The position numbers were made by a program, and so were the translations under genes. From NCBI RefSeq assembly GCF_000338295.1, contig NZ_ANMO01000006.1, forward strand, positions 1-64,000: a DNA stretch of 64,000 nt, in the 5' to 3' direction. Positions 1-8,256 of the stretch are shown here, in pieces. Origin of the DNA: Rhodopirellula europaea 6C. GTDB taxonomy: Bacteria; Planctomycetota; Planctomycetia; Pirellulales; Pirellulaceae. The notes below the pieces were generated by a model that saw nothing but the letters and a program-made list of their open reading frames with translations, was not told where the DNA came from and searched no databases. Numbering within the stretch: the first letter of the stretch is position 1; the number at the start of each line of letters is the position of its first letter.

Positions 1-57
1 CCCTTTGTGAAGCCCTTTGGGAAGCTCTTTGGGAAGCTCTTTGGGAAGTCCTTTGGA
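1..57. repeat. 12-bp tandem repeat at window edge, possibly coding
   Basis: Four 12-bp units (consensus CTCTTTGGGAAG) run from base 1 to 48, followed by a degenerate fifth. On the plus strand, frame 1 stays open from the edge to a TGA at 118-120 and reads as tetrapeptides of the form [PLS]FGK. On the minus strand, an ATG at 65 reads into the repeat as FPK[SG] units and runs off the window. Either could be the end of a real gene outside the window; the strand cannot be decided here. Confidence 0.6.
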
Positions 58-182
58 TTCGTCATTCGTATTCACTCAATCGATTGGTTCGGAATTGATG
101 TTTCGTATAGCAATGAATGAGTTGTTTTGCGTACCAAGATCATTCGCCTGCCAGCACAGCTCGTGAGCCATCGTTTCGACGT

Positions 183-1400
183 CTAATTCGACTCGGCCTC
201 ACCCAACTCTTCGCGAGCACCTTTGCCTTTTTTCTGTTGCTCCGTCCGGTACTCGCCGGGCGACTGGCCAGTCTCACGTTTGAATACCGCGCCGAGACTT
301 TCCTTGTGACTGTAGCCGGCCAGAGGAGCGATTTGTTCCAACGTCATGTCGGTTTCAGTCAACAACTGACGCACCCGTTCCAACTGAGTCACCGTGATCT
401 GATGATGCGGCGTGTGGCCCAGCACGTCTCGGAAACGTCGCTCAAGTTGCCGACGCGATAGCGATGTGAACTCGACCACGTCACCAACGTTGATTCCGTT
501 GCAAGCGTTCTGGCGGATGAAGCGACACACTCGTGCAAGTTCAGCGTCTTCGACCGCGACAACTTTGGTCGACAATCGTTCCGTCACTGAAATCGGCGGG
601 ATACGTTCGACTTCTTTGTCAGGCACCCAGCCGTTGAGCATTTGTTGCAAGATCTCGGCGGCTCGGTATCCCGCCAATTCCGCATTGGGCCGCACGCTTG
701 AGAGCGATGGATCACAAATCGAACAAATCGTGTCATCGTCATCGACGCCGATCACACCCACATCGTCAGGCACGGCGATGTTTGCAAACCGACATGCATT
801 GAGAACTTGTTGCCCGCGAATGTCGTTGCACACAAACAAGCCAGTGGGCCGTTCCAATGTCGACAACCATTCAACCAAAGCCTCTTGTTCAACAACGCCG
901 GCCCGTTCGAGTTCTCTCAACGTGATGCCGGGAGCACCCGGTGATTGATGTTCGGTGAATGGACAACCAGCCTTCTCCACCAGTCTGCGAAACGCAATCA
1001 ACCTGTCGTCGGAATACGTCGCGAATCGAAAGCCGCAAAACGCGAAGCGTCGAAAGCCGCGTTCCCAAAGATGCTCGAACGCCATCTCAGCGATTCGCTC
1101 GTTGTCAGCCACGACCTGTGGCACGCCTGGAAACTTTCGGTTGCCACGCACGTCCACGATCGGGACTCGCAACTTTCGAAGCGGATCGATGCTGTGGTGA
1201 TCCAGACGTGCGATCACGCCGTCGACGCGTGTTCTGGATATCCAATCGGGCACCACCGAATCGATCGTCATCTCTTCATGCAACAACGACCAATCGCCCT
1301 TCGTCCTCGCATAAAACGCGATGCCCCGCAGAAGCTCGCGACCATAGGCCCGTGAGACCTCCACCAGCAACGCGATTCGGGGTCGATTGATATGAGTCAC
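183..1400 (-). CDS. XylR-like AraC-family transcriptional regulator
   Basis: About 405 residues. The N-terminal two thirds resemble a LacI/periplasmic-binding-protein-type sugar-sensing domain, beginning with RIALLVEVSRAYGRELLRGI and containing GVIGVDDDD. The last ~100 residues are an AraC-type double helix-turn-helix, with LSRRQLERRFRDVLG and IAPLAGYSHKESLGAVFKRE. This architecture is that of XylR, which activates pentose catabolic genes, but no sugar genes lie next to it and the ligand is unknown. I chose the GTG at 1400 because GGAG lies about 11 bases upstream; an in-frame start at 1463 would add 21 unsupported residues. It is divergent from the propeller protein at 1754. Confidence 0.85.
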   Translation of the reverse strand: MTHINRPRIALLVEVSRAYGRELLRGIAFYARTKGDWSLLHEEMTIDSVVPDWISRTRVDGVIARLDHHSIDPLRKLRVPIVDVRGNRKFPGVPQVVADNERIAEMAFEHLWERGFRRFAFCGFRFATYSDDRLIAFRRLVEKAGCPFTEHQSPGAPGITLRELERAGVVEQEALVEWLSTLERPTGLFVCNDIRGQQVLNACRFANIAVPDDVGVIGVDDDDTICSICDPSLSSVRPNAELAGYRAAEILQQMLNGWVPDKEVERIPPISVTERLSTKVVAVEDAELARVCRFIRQNACNGINVGDVVEFTSLSRRQLERRFRDVLGHTPHHQITVTQLERVRQLLTETDMTLEQIAPLAGYSHKESLGAVFKRETGQSPGEYRTEQQKKGKGAREELGEAESN

Positions 1401-1753
1401 TGACGTGATTTCTCCAAAGCCGGACACGTTGTCGCAAAACGACACCCATTTGTCGCAAATCATTACCTACGAGGGACGCAACACAGAGTCTATAGGCATC
1501 AACCAGTCTAACAGAACACAAAGACGCCGCAATTCGCGAGCCACACGTGACTCCACATTTGCGAGCCACTTCCTTCACCATGTCGCAAGACGTTTGGCTG
1601 AACCGATCGGAATCAGTGCTGATTCAGCCGAGCAGCAGGTGAACATGCATTCCAAGATCGGTAACAAAAACGCAGGGCGGGTTGGCAAAGGATCTGCCGC
1701 TGGGTCAGAGTGAAAAGAGACGATCACCATCACTCACATCCAGGACTCTCCTC

Positions 1754-3103
1754 GTGCCTTCACTTCGACGCTCAGCAAAACATTGCTTCACTCGCCTTCC
1801 ACTTGGCGCGCCCATCCTGGTTGCGACGTACTTGATGTTGGCGGGAATGCCAAACGCCTCCGCGATCGAAGGCCAATGGCCCAAGTTTCAAAACGGCGGG
1901 CTTTCGTCGATCGACACCGCATTGCCGACGGAGTGGTCACCCGAGCAAAACATTGCTTGGACAGCCGACATCAAAGGGTACGGCCAATCAACACCGATCG
2001 TGGCTCACGACCAAATCGTTGTGACCTCAACCAGCGGCGAGAACAAGGACGATTACCACGTGTCATCTTTCGCGATTGATACCGGCGAACTGAATTGGCA
2101 AGTCGACGTCGCCAACCCATCGCCCTTCAAAAACTCTCCCATGGTCAGCCGCGCCGCACCAAGCGCCGTCGCAACCGAAGCAGGCTTTGTCGCCTTTTTC
2201 GAAGGCGGTGTTCTGCTGGCGATCTCACCATCGGGCGAAACACAATGGAAACGAGACCTCGTCGCTGAGTTCGGTCCCATCACCGCTCGTCATGGTTTAT
2301 CCGCATCTTTGGAAGCCGACTCGACTCGCGTTTTTGTGTGGGTTGAACGGGAGGAAGCTCCTTACATTTTGGCCGTCAATCCAACGACTGGCGAAGACAT
2401 CTGGAAAGCCGATGGGTTGGGCGCGACATCATGGGCGTCACCGCGATTGGTGCCTGTCGAAGATGGCCAACAACTCGTGTGCAGCGCCAGCGGAAAACTG
2501 GTTGGTTTGGATCCATCGACGGGAGAACGTCTTTGGGAATTCACCGACCTTTCCAACAACACATCCAACACACCAACGATTGTCAGTGAGGGACGCTTTC
2601 TAATCGGAGCTTCCGATGGTCGCGGCGAAACCAACGCGGGCGCGTCGGCGGCCAGCAACGGCTTGATCGAAATCAGCAAAGGCGACGACGGTAAGTTCCA
2701 AGCGGGATTTGTATGGCAAGCCAAGAAGGCAACCTGCACGTTCGGAAGTCCAGTCGTTGCGGGTGACACCGCCGCGATCGTCAATCGAACCGGAGTGCTC
2801 TATCGGTTGGATTTGGAAACGGGCGAACAAGTCTCCGCGAAACGGACGGATTCGGGAGGGCTCTGGGCGACTCCATTGGTCGCGGGCGGCAACCTGTACC
2901 TGTTCGGCTACAAGGGGACGACCAGCGTGATCTCGCTGGCCGATGGCAAAGAGATCGCCGAAAACCGTTGTTGGCCCGAAGGCGGCGACGGAGAGAAAAC
3001 GCCAGGTTTCGGCGGCGGAAATGTGCTTTACGCCGCCGCACCAGCCGGCGACCGACTGCTGATCCGTCGCGGAGACAAACTGTACGCGATCGGGGCGAAA
3101 TAG
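1754..3103 (+). CDS. Exported PQQ-binding-like beta-propeller protein
   Basis: About 449 residues. A signal peptide (basic RRSAKH, then a hydrophobic stretch ending near MPNASA) is followed by WPKFQNGG and repeated propeller blades with motifs such as GQSTPIVAHDQIVVTS, NPTTGEDIWKADG, DPSTGERLWEF and DLETGEQVS. These are PQQ-like repeats as in BamB and quinoprotein dehydrogenases. No dehydrogenase catalytic domain is visible, so a periplasmic scaffold or structural role is more likely than an enzyme; that is inference. The GTG at 1754 gives a compact signal peptide; an in-frame TTG at 1682 would add 24 residues. Confidence 0.8.
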   Translation: MPSLRRSAKHCFTRLPLGAPILVATYLMLAGMPNASAIEGQWPKFQNGGLSSIDTALPTEWSPEQNIAWTADIKGYGQSTPIVAHDQIVVTSTSGENKDDYHVSSFAIDTGELNWQVDVANPSPFKNSPMVSRAAPSAVATEAGFVAFFEGGVLLAISPSGETQWKRDLVAEFGPITARHGLSASLEADSTRVFVWVEREEAPYILAVNPTTGEDIWKADGLGATSWASPRLVPVEDGQQLVCSASGKLVGLDPSTGERLWEFTDLSNNTSNTPTIVSEGRFLIGASDGRGETNAGASAASNGLIEISKGDDGKFQAGFVWQAKKATCTFGSPVVAGDTAAIVNRTGVLYRLDLETGEQVSAKRTDSGGLWATPLVAGGNLYLFGYKGTTSVISLADGKEIAENRCWPEGGDGEKTPGFGGGNVLYAAAPAGDRLLIRRGDKLYAIGAK

Positions 3104-3371
3104 CGTTTGCAGTCACATCGCCGGTTGAGCACATCGCCGGCCGAGGATTCTTTTTCGCAAGCGATGTTGACGCAAATCAACGATTCGCTACCATACTGCG
3201 AACCAGTCGCAATAAGCATCTGGTTTTCGATAGCCAGCGAGCAATGCTCGGCGATCGTGAAGCACATGTCGAACGCCGACATTCGCACTCCGATCGCCTT
3301 GATGCCAGCCAGCCATGACCTGTTTGCCTCGAACGTCTTGAGGCACGTAATCCGTCATCAAGGTTGGCCCC

Positions 3372-4154
3372 GTGGCAAAAATCAATCAAGAAACTCTCGA
3401 TCTCGCGTGGCATGCACATGCCAGCAGCGATGCTAATCGAGTCATCCAGCTTCTCGCAGCGGAAGACATCCTTTCGCAGTCGCACGACGACATCGAACCG
3501 GCCGTGTTGCTTGGGTTGGCACTTCATGATCGCGGTCGCGTGGTCGAAGCCGCCGATGCAATCGAAAAAGCAAGTCTGCTCGGCCCAATCCCAGACGAAG
3601 CCCGGATCACGCTCGCGTCGTGCTACGCACAACTTCGCCGAATCGACTTGGCACGCGAATTGTATTTGGAACTCGCACTCAGCCGCCGCTTGGATGCGGA
3701 TTTGATGCTGAAGGTTGCCGGCGGTTTGTCCGCGATTGATTCACCTCAGCTTGCCATGAAGGTCTGCGAGTGGATCACGGAGCGAGACGATTCGGTCGCG
3801 CAAGCTTACTACGACATGGGCGTTTACTCCGCCCACTGTGGTCACGCGTTGTACATCAGCGAAGCGCTGACTCGGCGTGCCCTGGCATTGGACACCGGCA
3901 ACGTGCACTACCGAGTCGGGCTGGTTTCATTGCTGATCCAACTGCAACGCGAAAGCGAAGCACTCGAAGTCGCTCTCACCTTTGAGGTCGAACAGATCCG
4001 AACAGCAACATGCTTTAGTTGTTTGCAACGGATTGCCGACTTGTTAACCCGTCACAACCACACCGATTTAGCGATCGCCTGTCATGAACGATCCAAAGCT
4101 TTGCGGGCTGAACGTGCCGCCAAGCCGATCCAATCTGCCAAACCAACGCTGTAA
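3372..4154 (+). CDS. TPR-repeat protein A (tandem paralogue)
   Basis: 260 residues, GTG start, no signal peptide, predicted cytoplasmic. Helical tetratricopeptide-type repeats are visible, for example AVLLGLALHDRGRVVEAADAI and YYDMGVYSAHCGH. The gene next to it encodes a clear paralogue: both share the blocks G-L-x-A-I-D-x-P-x-L-A-M, M-G-x-Y-x-x-x-C-G-H, VH[YF]R[VI]GL and SLLI. A Cys-containing block C-L-x-R-I-A near the end is also shared. The partner and function are unknown; TPR proteins usually mediate protein-protein contacts. The two genes are 7 bases apart and are probably cotranscribed. Confidence 0.8.
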   Translation: MAKINQETLDLAWHAHASSDANRVIQLLAAEDILSQSHDDIEPAVLLGLALHDRGRVVEAADAIEKASLLGPIPDEARITLASCYAQLRRIDLARELYLELALSRRLDADLMLKVAGGLSAIDSPQLAMKVCEWITERDDSVAQAYYDMGVYSAHCGHALYISEALTRRALALDTGNVHYRVGLVSLLIQLQRESEALEVALTFEVEQIRTATCFSCLQRIADLLTRHNHTDLAIACHERSKALRAERAAKPIQSAKPTL

Positions 4155-4161
4155 ATCCACC

Positions 4162-4917
4162 ATGAATGAATCACTCTCCATCGCTCACCTCGAGTTCGAG
4201 GCCGGTCGCTTCGCTCACGCGATCCAGTTTGCTCAATACGCATTGGCCCAAGATCCGGACGACGCCGACGCCCTGACTTTGCTGGGCATGGCCAGCCTCT
4301 GCTTCTGCGAATTCGATGAAGGCATCGATGCACTCGAACGTGCCGCCCTAATTCAACCGCTTTCGCGGGCGGTCCAGATTGAACTGGCGATCGCATATGG
4401 ATCCGTCGGCAGACACAACCTTTCCATGGAGCTGCTGATGTCGGTCGCGACGTCGGGCAAAGTCTCCAGTGCGGAGCTGTTGCGAATCGCGGCCGGATTG
4501 GAAGCGATCGACGCGCCGCGGTTGGCCATGGAGGCTTGCCGGCAGGCGGGCATTTTGAATCCGGAGCAGCCCGAAGTTCACTATCAAATGGGTTACTACG
4601 CCCAGCAGTGCGGCCATCCATCCGAAATCTGCGAGTCGTTGATTCGACATGCAATCTCGCTCGATCCGCGCAACGTCCACTTTCGAATCGGACTGGCGTC
4701 TTTGCTGATTCGACTCGAACGCAAGACCGACGCGATCAAGGTTCTCACGCCAGTCATCCCGGACCGGCTCGATGAGGTGAACTGCCAGTGCTGTCTCAAA
4801 CGCATCGCGAACGTTTTCTTTGACTGCGACGATGTCAACCGAGCTCGCCTGTGCGCATCGCGATTGAAAACGCTGACCAAACAATCGTTCACTGCGCAAC
4901 AAAGCAACGTCGCTTGA
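4162..4917 (+). CDS. TPR-repeat protein B (tandem paralogue)
   Basis: 251 residues from the ATG at 4162, seven bases after the stop of the preceding paralogue. An in-frame ATG at 4084 would overlap that gene by 71 bases and adds a sequence not shared by the paralogue, so I reject it. TPR helices are seen in FAHAIQFAQYALAQDPDDAD, in LLGMASLCFCEFDEGIDALE and in the region with YQMGYYAQQCGHPSEICESL. The two genes share residues along most of their length, which indicates a local duplication. No enzyme motif is present. Function unknown. Confidence 0.8.
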   Translation: MNESLSIAHLEFEAGRFAHAIQFAQYALAQDPDDADALTLLGMASLCFCEFDEGIDALERAALIQPLSRAVQIELAIAYGSVGRHNLSMELLMSVATSGKVSSAELLRIAAGLEAIDAPRLAMEACRQAGILNPEQPEVHYQMGYYAQQCGHPSEICESLIRHAISLDPRNVHFRIGLASLLIRLERKTDAIKVLTPVIPDRLDEVNCQCCLKRIANVFFDCDDVNRARLCASRLKTLTKQSFTAQQSNVA

Positions 4918-5367
4918 GGCCATTCCCCGCAGCCTGGGCAAACCGCCTGGAACCACAAACATCGATGCTGGCCGCGACCTGAACGGCTCGTCGAACAACT
5001 CGGTGAATTGCTGGCTTCCGCCAAGAACAATGAATCGTCCCGATGCACTGCCTCCACGTCGTTTGCTGCGGCCAATGCATCGATATGAACCTGATTCCTT
5101 CGGTTGCATCATTGCAAAACGACAGGCCGGCCAGACAACGCAAACAACAAACTGAGCAAGCCAGCTAAACCAGGCAAACACAATCGTTTGATCGTGATCG
5201 ACTCGTTCAAAGAGCGGCTTGCGATCGGTTGTTGGTAGACATCTGAACCCTCGCAAATAAATCGTTCGATCAAAACGATTTATCGCACCGGTCCCACTTG
5301 TTGCGAACGCGAGTTTGTGGATAACGTGTCTACGTTTTGCACATCTCCCCACGGATCGGATCCTCTC
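4918..5367 (+). other. Intergenic region upstream of the antiporter operon
   Basis: About 450 bases with no reading frame I can support and no clear hairpin. It presumably contains the promoter of the operon that begins at 5368. An in-frame GTG at 5317 lies inside and is the alternative start of the first operon gene. Confidence 0.5.
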
Positions 5368-5850
5368 GTGAGATACGCGTTTTGGCTCACTGTCGCATTG
5401 ATCGCGACCTGGCTGCTCTGGTCAGGACACTTTGACAACCCGTTCCTTCTTGGACTCGGTGCGTTGTCGGTGCTGGTCAGCCTCTACGTCTCGTTGCGAA
5501 TGAAAATCGTTGATGAGGAAGGCGCCCCGGCTCAGCTCGGCATCCGCCCGTTCGTGTTCTATGCACCTTGGTTGGCGAAGGAAATTGTTGAAAGCAACTT
5601 GGCCGTCGCCAAGATCATTTTGTCGCGCAAGATGAAGCTGAAACGCAACATGATCACGATCCGGTCGCATCAAAAATGCGAACTCGGACGAGTCATCCTG
5701 GCAAACTCCATCACGCTGACTCCCGGCACCGTGTCGGTCCAGATGGAAGACGACAAAATCTTGATCCATGGTTTGAACCTGGAAGAAACCGAGGAAGACA
5801 TGTCCGGTGAGATGGACGAACGCATCTGCCGACTGGAGAAATCCAAGTGA
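5368..5850 (+). CDS. mrpE: Mrp/Mnh cation:proton antiporter subunit E
   Basis: About 160 residues. MnhE-family features are two N-terminal membrane segments (YAFWLTVALIATWLLWSG and LLGLGALSVLVSLYVSL), then YAPWLAKEIVESNLAVAKII and a cytoplasmic beta-rich part with ANSITLTPGTVSVQMED and IHGL. In the Mrp complex this small subunit belongs to the membrane module that couples proton entry to sodium export. The GTG at 5368 matches the usual MrpE start; the GTG at 5317 adds 17 polar residues. It is the first gene of a ten-gene operon and its stop overlaps the next ATG. Confidence 0.88.
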   Translation: MRYAFWLTVALIATWLLWSGHFDNPFLLGLGALSVLVSLYVSLRMKIVDEEGAPAQLGIRPFVFYAPWLAKEIVESNLAVAKIILSRKMKLKRNMITIRSHQKCELGRVILANSITLTPGTVSVQMEDDKILIHGLNLEETEEDMSGEMDERICRLEKSK

Positions 5851-6275
5851 TGATTCCCTGTTGCATGATGCCACTGATGTTCGCTGCGAGCGAAGCGGCC
5901 GGTCACGTTGCCCATTCGGCGTCGGGGCGTGGGCACGCGAGCTCCGCCGACCTGCACAACATGCTGAATCATTCCGCTCAAGCATTCCAATTGAGTGCAA
6001 CGCATCACGTGATGATGGCGACGTCCGCGGCCGTCTTGGTCACGATGACGCTCGCTTTGATTCGCGCGATGGCCGGTCCGACGGTTTTCGACCGCGTGCT
6101 CGCGCTCAACATGTTCGGCACCAAAACGGTGCTGTTCATTTGTGTGGTCAGTTTCGTGACCGCACGGACCGACTTTCTCGATCTCGCATTGCTCTACAGC
6201 CTGATGAACTTCATCGGCATGGTCGCTTTATTGCGATTCACTCAGTACCGCAGCTTTGGTGAGGAACCCGCCTGA
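5850..6275 (+). CDS. mrpF: Mrp/Mnh antiporter subunit F
   Basis: About 141 residues. The C-terminal ~90 residues are a standard MrpF with three membrane helices and the motif RAMAGPTVFDRVLALN, followed by FICVVSFVTARTDFLDLALLYSL. The first ~50 residues are a His- and Ala-rich extension not found in typical ~90-residue MrpF. It may be a signal-like segment, or the true start may be the double Met near 6012. The ATG at 5850 overlaps the mrpE stop codon. Confidence 0.87.
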   Translation: MIPCCMMPLMFAASEAAGHVAHSASGRGHASSADLHNMLNHSAQAFQLSATHHVMMATSAAVLVTMTLALIRAMAGPTVFDRVLALNMFGTKTVLFICVVSFVTARTDFLDLALLYSLMNFIGMVALLRFTQYRSFGEEPA

Positions 6276-6288
6276 TGAGAGGTGACTC

Positions 6289-6651
6289 ATGATCGCGTTG
6301 GAAATCGCAAGCTGGTTCTTTTTGATCGCGGGAGCGTTCTTTTCCATCGTGGGTGGAATTGGAATCATCCGGTTGCCCGAGTTCTTCTCGCGCATGCACG
6401 GTGGCGGCATCACCGACACGATGGGTGCCGGCCTGATTTTGATCGGGCTGTTGTGCTTGGCTGGTCCGACGTTGGTTGCGGCAAAGCTGCTTGCAATTTT
6501 GTTTTTCCTGACCATCACCAGCCCCAGTTCATGCCACGCACTGGCACACTCGGCGTTGATTCACGGTGTTAAACCAGAACTCGACGTCAAACCCAAACCG
6601 AACACCATAATGAACCCGCCCTACGGCCCGCGTGACGGAGACGCCTCATGA
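6289..6651 (+). CDS. mrpG: Mrp/Mnh antiporter subunit G
   Basis: 120 residues with three membrane segments and the MnhG/PhaG signature: FFSIVGGIGIIRLPEFFSRM, then the glycine-rich GGGITDTMGAGLILIGLL. The C-terminal ~30 residues are hydrophilic (VKPELDVKPKPNTIMNPPYG) as in other MrpG proteins. It lies 13 bases after mrpF and overlaps the next gene by four bases (ATGA), so it is translationally coupled. Confidence 0.88.
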   Translation: MIALEIASWFFLIAGAFFSIVGGIGIIRLPEFFSRMHGGGITDTMGAGLILIGLLCLAGPTLVAAKLLAILFFLTITSPSSCHALAHSALIHGVKPELDVKPKPNTIMNPPYGPRDGDAS

Positions 6652-7226
6652 ATTGGGTCGTCTTTGCCATCCTGGCGTTGCTGGCACTCACCGCCGTGAC
6701 GGTCGCGAGATTGCGACAGTTGTGGGCCGCGGTAATGTTCACCGGCATTTACAGTTTTCTGAGTGCATCCTGGATGATGATCCTGGACGCACCCGATGTT
6801 GCGTTCACGGAAGCCGCTGTCGGAGCGGGCATTTCCACCGTGTTGATGCTCAGCACGCTGGCGCTCACGGGCGAACAAGAGCAACCGACCAAGCGATCGC
6901 CAATCGTGCCGTTGCTTGTTGTGCTGGTCACGGGCGGAGCCTTGATTTACGGCACGCTCGACATGCCGCACTATGGCGACCCCAACGCGGTCGTCCATCA
7001 ACATCCGGATCCTTCGTTTGTTGAACGATCACTCGATGACATGCACGGATTGCCCAACGTGGTCACCGCGTTGCTGGCGTCATACCGGGGTTACGACACG
7101 CTCGGTGAAACCACCGTTGTGCTGACAGCCGGCATCGCCGTGTTGCTGATCCTGAGACGAGACGAAATGGAACGTCCGGCGATCGCGAACCGAGCCAAAC
7201 GACGTCGACGGAAGGCAAACGCATGA
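6648..7226 (+). CDS. MrpA C-terminal-like subunit (DUF4040 plus MbhE-like)
   Basis: 192 residues, a natural fusion of two small membrane modules. Residues 1-80 are DUF4040/MbhD-like: RLRQLWAAVMFTGIYSFLSA, DAPDVAFTEAAVGAGIST. Residues ~130-175 are MbhE-like: LPNVVTALLASYRGYDTLGE, TTVVLTAGIAVLLIL. In classical bacterial Mrp these parts form the C-terminus of the giant MrpA; here they are a separate gene, as in archaeal membrane-bound hydrogenase and Mrp clusters. Four-base overlaps with both neighbours. Confidence 0.85.
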   Translation: MNWVVFAILALLALTAVTVARLRQLWAAVMFTGIYSFLSASWMMILDAPDVAFTEAAVGAGISTVLMLSTLALTGEQEQPTKRSPIVPLLVVLVTGGALIYGTLDMPHYGDPNAVVHQHPDPSFVERSLDDMHGLPNVVTALLASYRGYDTLGETTVVLTAGIAVLLILRRDEMERPAIANRAKRRRRKANA

Positions 7227-7660
7227 TCAAGTTTCCAATCATTCGCGTGATCACCAAACTGCTGATCCCGTACATCTTGCTATTCGCGTTTTATGTCCAG
7301 TTCCACGGTGACTACGGACCCGGCGGTGGTTTTCAGGCGGGAGTGATCTTTGCTTCGGCGCTGATTCTCTACGGCCTGGTCTTCGGTCTCGATGCGATCA
7401 AACGTGTTGCTCCACCCATCGTGATCGAAAAACTGATGGCGATCGGCGTCTTGGTTTACGCCGGCACCGGCTTCGCCACGATGATGCTGGGCGGCAATTT
7501 TTTGGACTACGACGTTCTAGAACACTCCTTCAACCACAAATACCTGCCCGGTGGACAACACCTGGGGATCTTCTTGGTGGAAGTCGGCGTGGGAATCACG
7601 GTGACCTCGGTGATGACGATGATTTTTTACGCCTTCGCCAGCCGGAGTCGATTCGTATGA
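7223..7660 (+). CDS. mrpB: Mrp/Mnh antiporter subunit B
   Basis: 145 residues, MnhB domain, with about four membrane segments. Family motifs are visible: FAFYVQFHGDYGPGGGFQAG, VIFASALILYGLVFG, the loop DYDVLEHSFNHKYLPGGQHL and the helix FLVEVGVGITVTSVMTMIFY. The HG-x-x-x-PGGGFQAG block is diagnostic. Starts within the stop of the previous gene and overlaps mrpC by four bases. Confidence 0.92.
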   Translation: MIKFPIIRVITKLLIPYILLFAFYVQFHGDYGPGGGFQAGVIFASALILYGLVFGLDAIKRVAPPIVIEKLMAIGVLVYAGTGFATMMLGGNFLDYDVLEHSFNHKYLPGGQHLGIFLVEVGVGITVTSVMTMIFYAFASRSRFV

Positions 7661-8256
7661 ATAGTCCAGCCTTGGAACAAGCCGCAGGGCTCTACAATTA
7701 CTGGATCGTGATCGTCTTGATGATGACCGGTTTCTACATCGTGCTGGCACGAAGAAACCTCATCAAAGCCGTGATCGGTCTGAACATTTTTCAAACGTCC
7801 GTGTTTTTGCTCTACGTCACGATGGGCAAAGTTCGCGGCGGCACGGCACCGATCATTCCTCCCGAAGTCGCCGAGGCTCAGGCCAAAGCGATGCACGAGA
7901 CCGGCCACAGCGAGCACGGAACCCACGCCCTCGGAACCGTCTCCGAAGAGATTGTCGGAGCGCATGCCGCGCACGCTGATTTGCCCGGTGCCGACATCAT
8001 TTACTCCAACCCATTGCCCAGCGTTTTGATGCTGACGGCGATCGTGGTTGGCATCGCCACCACCGCGCTGGCACTCGCGTTGGTCGTTCGCATTCGCGAA
8101 GACTACGGAACGATCGAGGAAGACCGAATTTTGGAAATTGATCGCGCCGATGGCTTGCCAGATGACGACGACGAGGACCAATGGATTGACGCAGACACTC
8201 ATTCACTGGCCGGGAGTTCACCCGACACCCCCACCGATTCGGAGTCAGTGAATTGA
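7657..8256 (+). CDS. mrpC: Mrp/Mnh antiporter subunit C (NuoK-like)
   Basis: 199 residues, three membrane segments, homologous to NuoK of complex I. Motifs are NLIKAVIGLNIFQTSVFLLY in helix 2 and NPLPSVLMLTAIVVGIATTA in helix 3. Between them is a His-rich loop (residues ~85-108, HETGHSEHGTHALG and HAAHADLPGAD). The C-terminal ~50 residues are strongly acidic (DDDDEDQWIDAD) and longer than in typical ~110-residue MrpC. Four-base overlaps on both sides. Confidence 0.9.
   Translation: MNSPALEQAAGLYNYWIVIVLMMTGFYIVLARRNLIKAVIGLNIFQTSVFLLYVTMGKVRGGTAPIIPPEVAEAQAKAMHETGHSEHGTHALGTVSEEIVGAHAAHADLPGADIIYSNPLPSVLMLTAIVVGIATTALALALVVRIREDYGTIEEDRILEIDRADGLPDDDDEDQWIDADTHSLAGSSPDTPTDSESVN

Noticed and set aside
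4889-5143. Minus-strand frame of 84 residues in the region before the antiporter operon
   Set aside because: No start signal, no domain, and it overlaps the end of the TPR gene.
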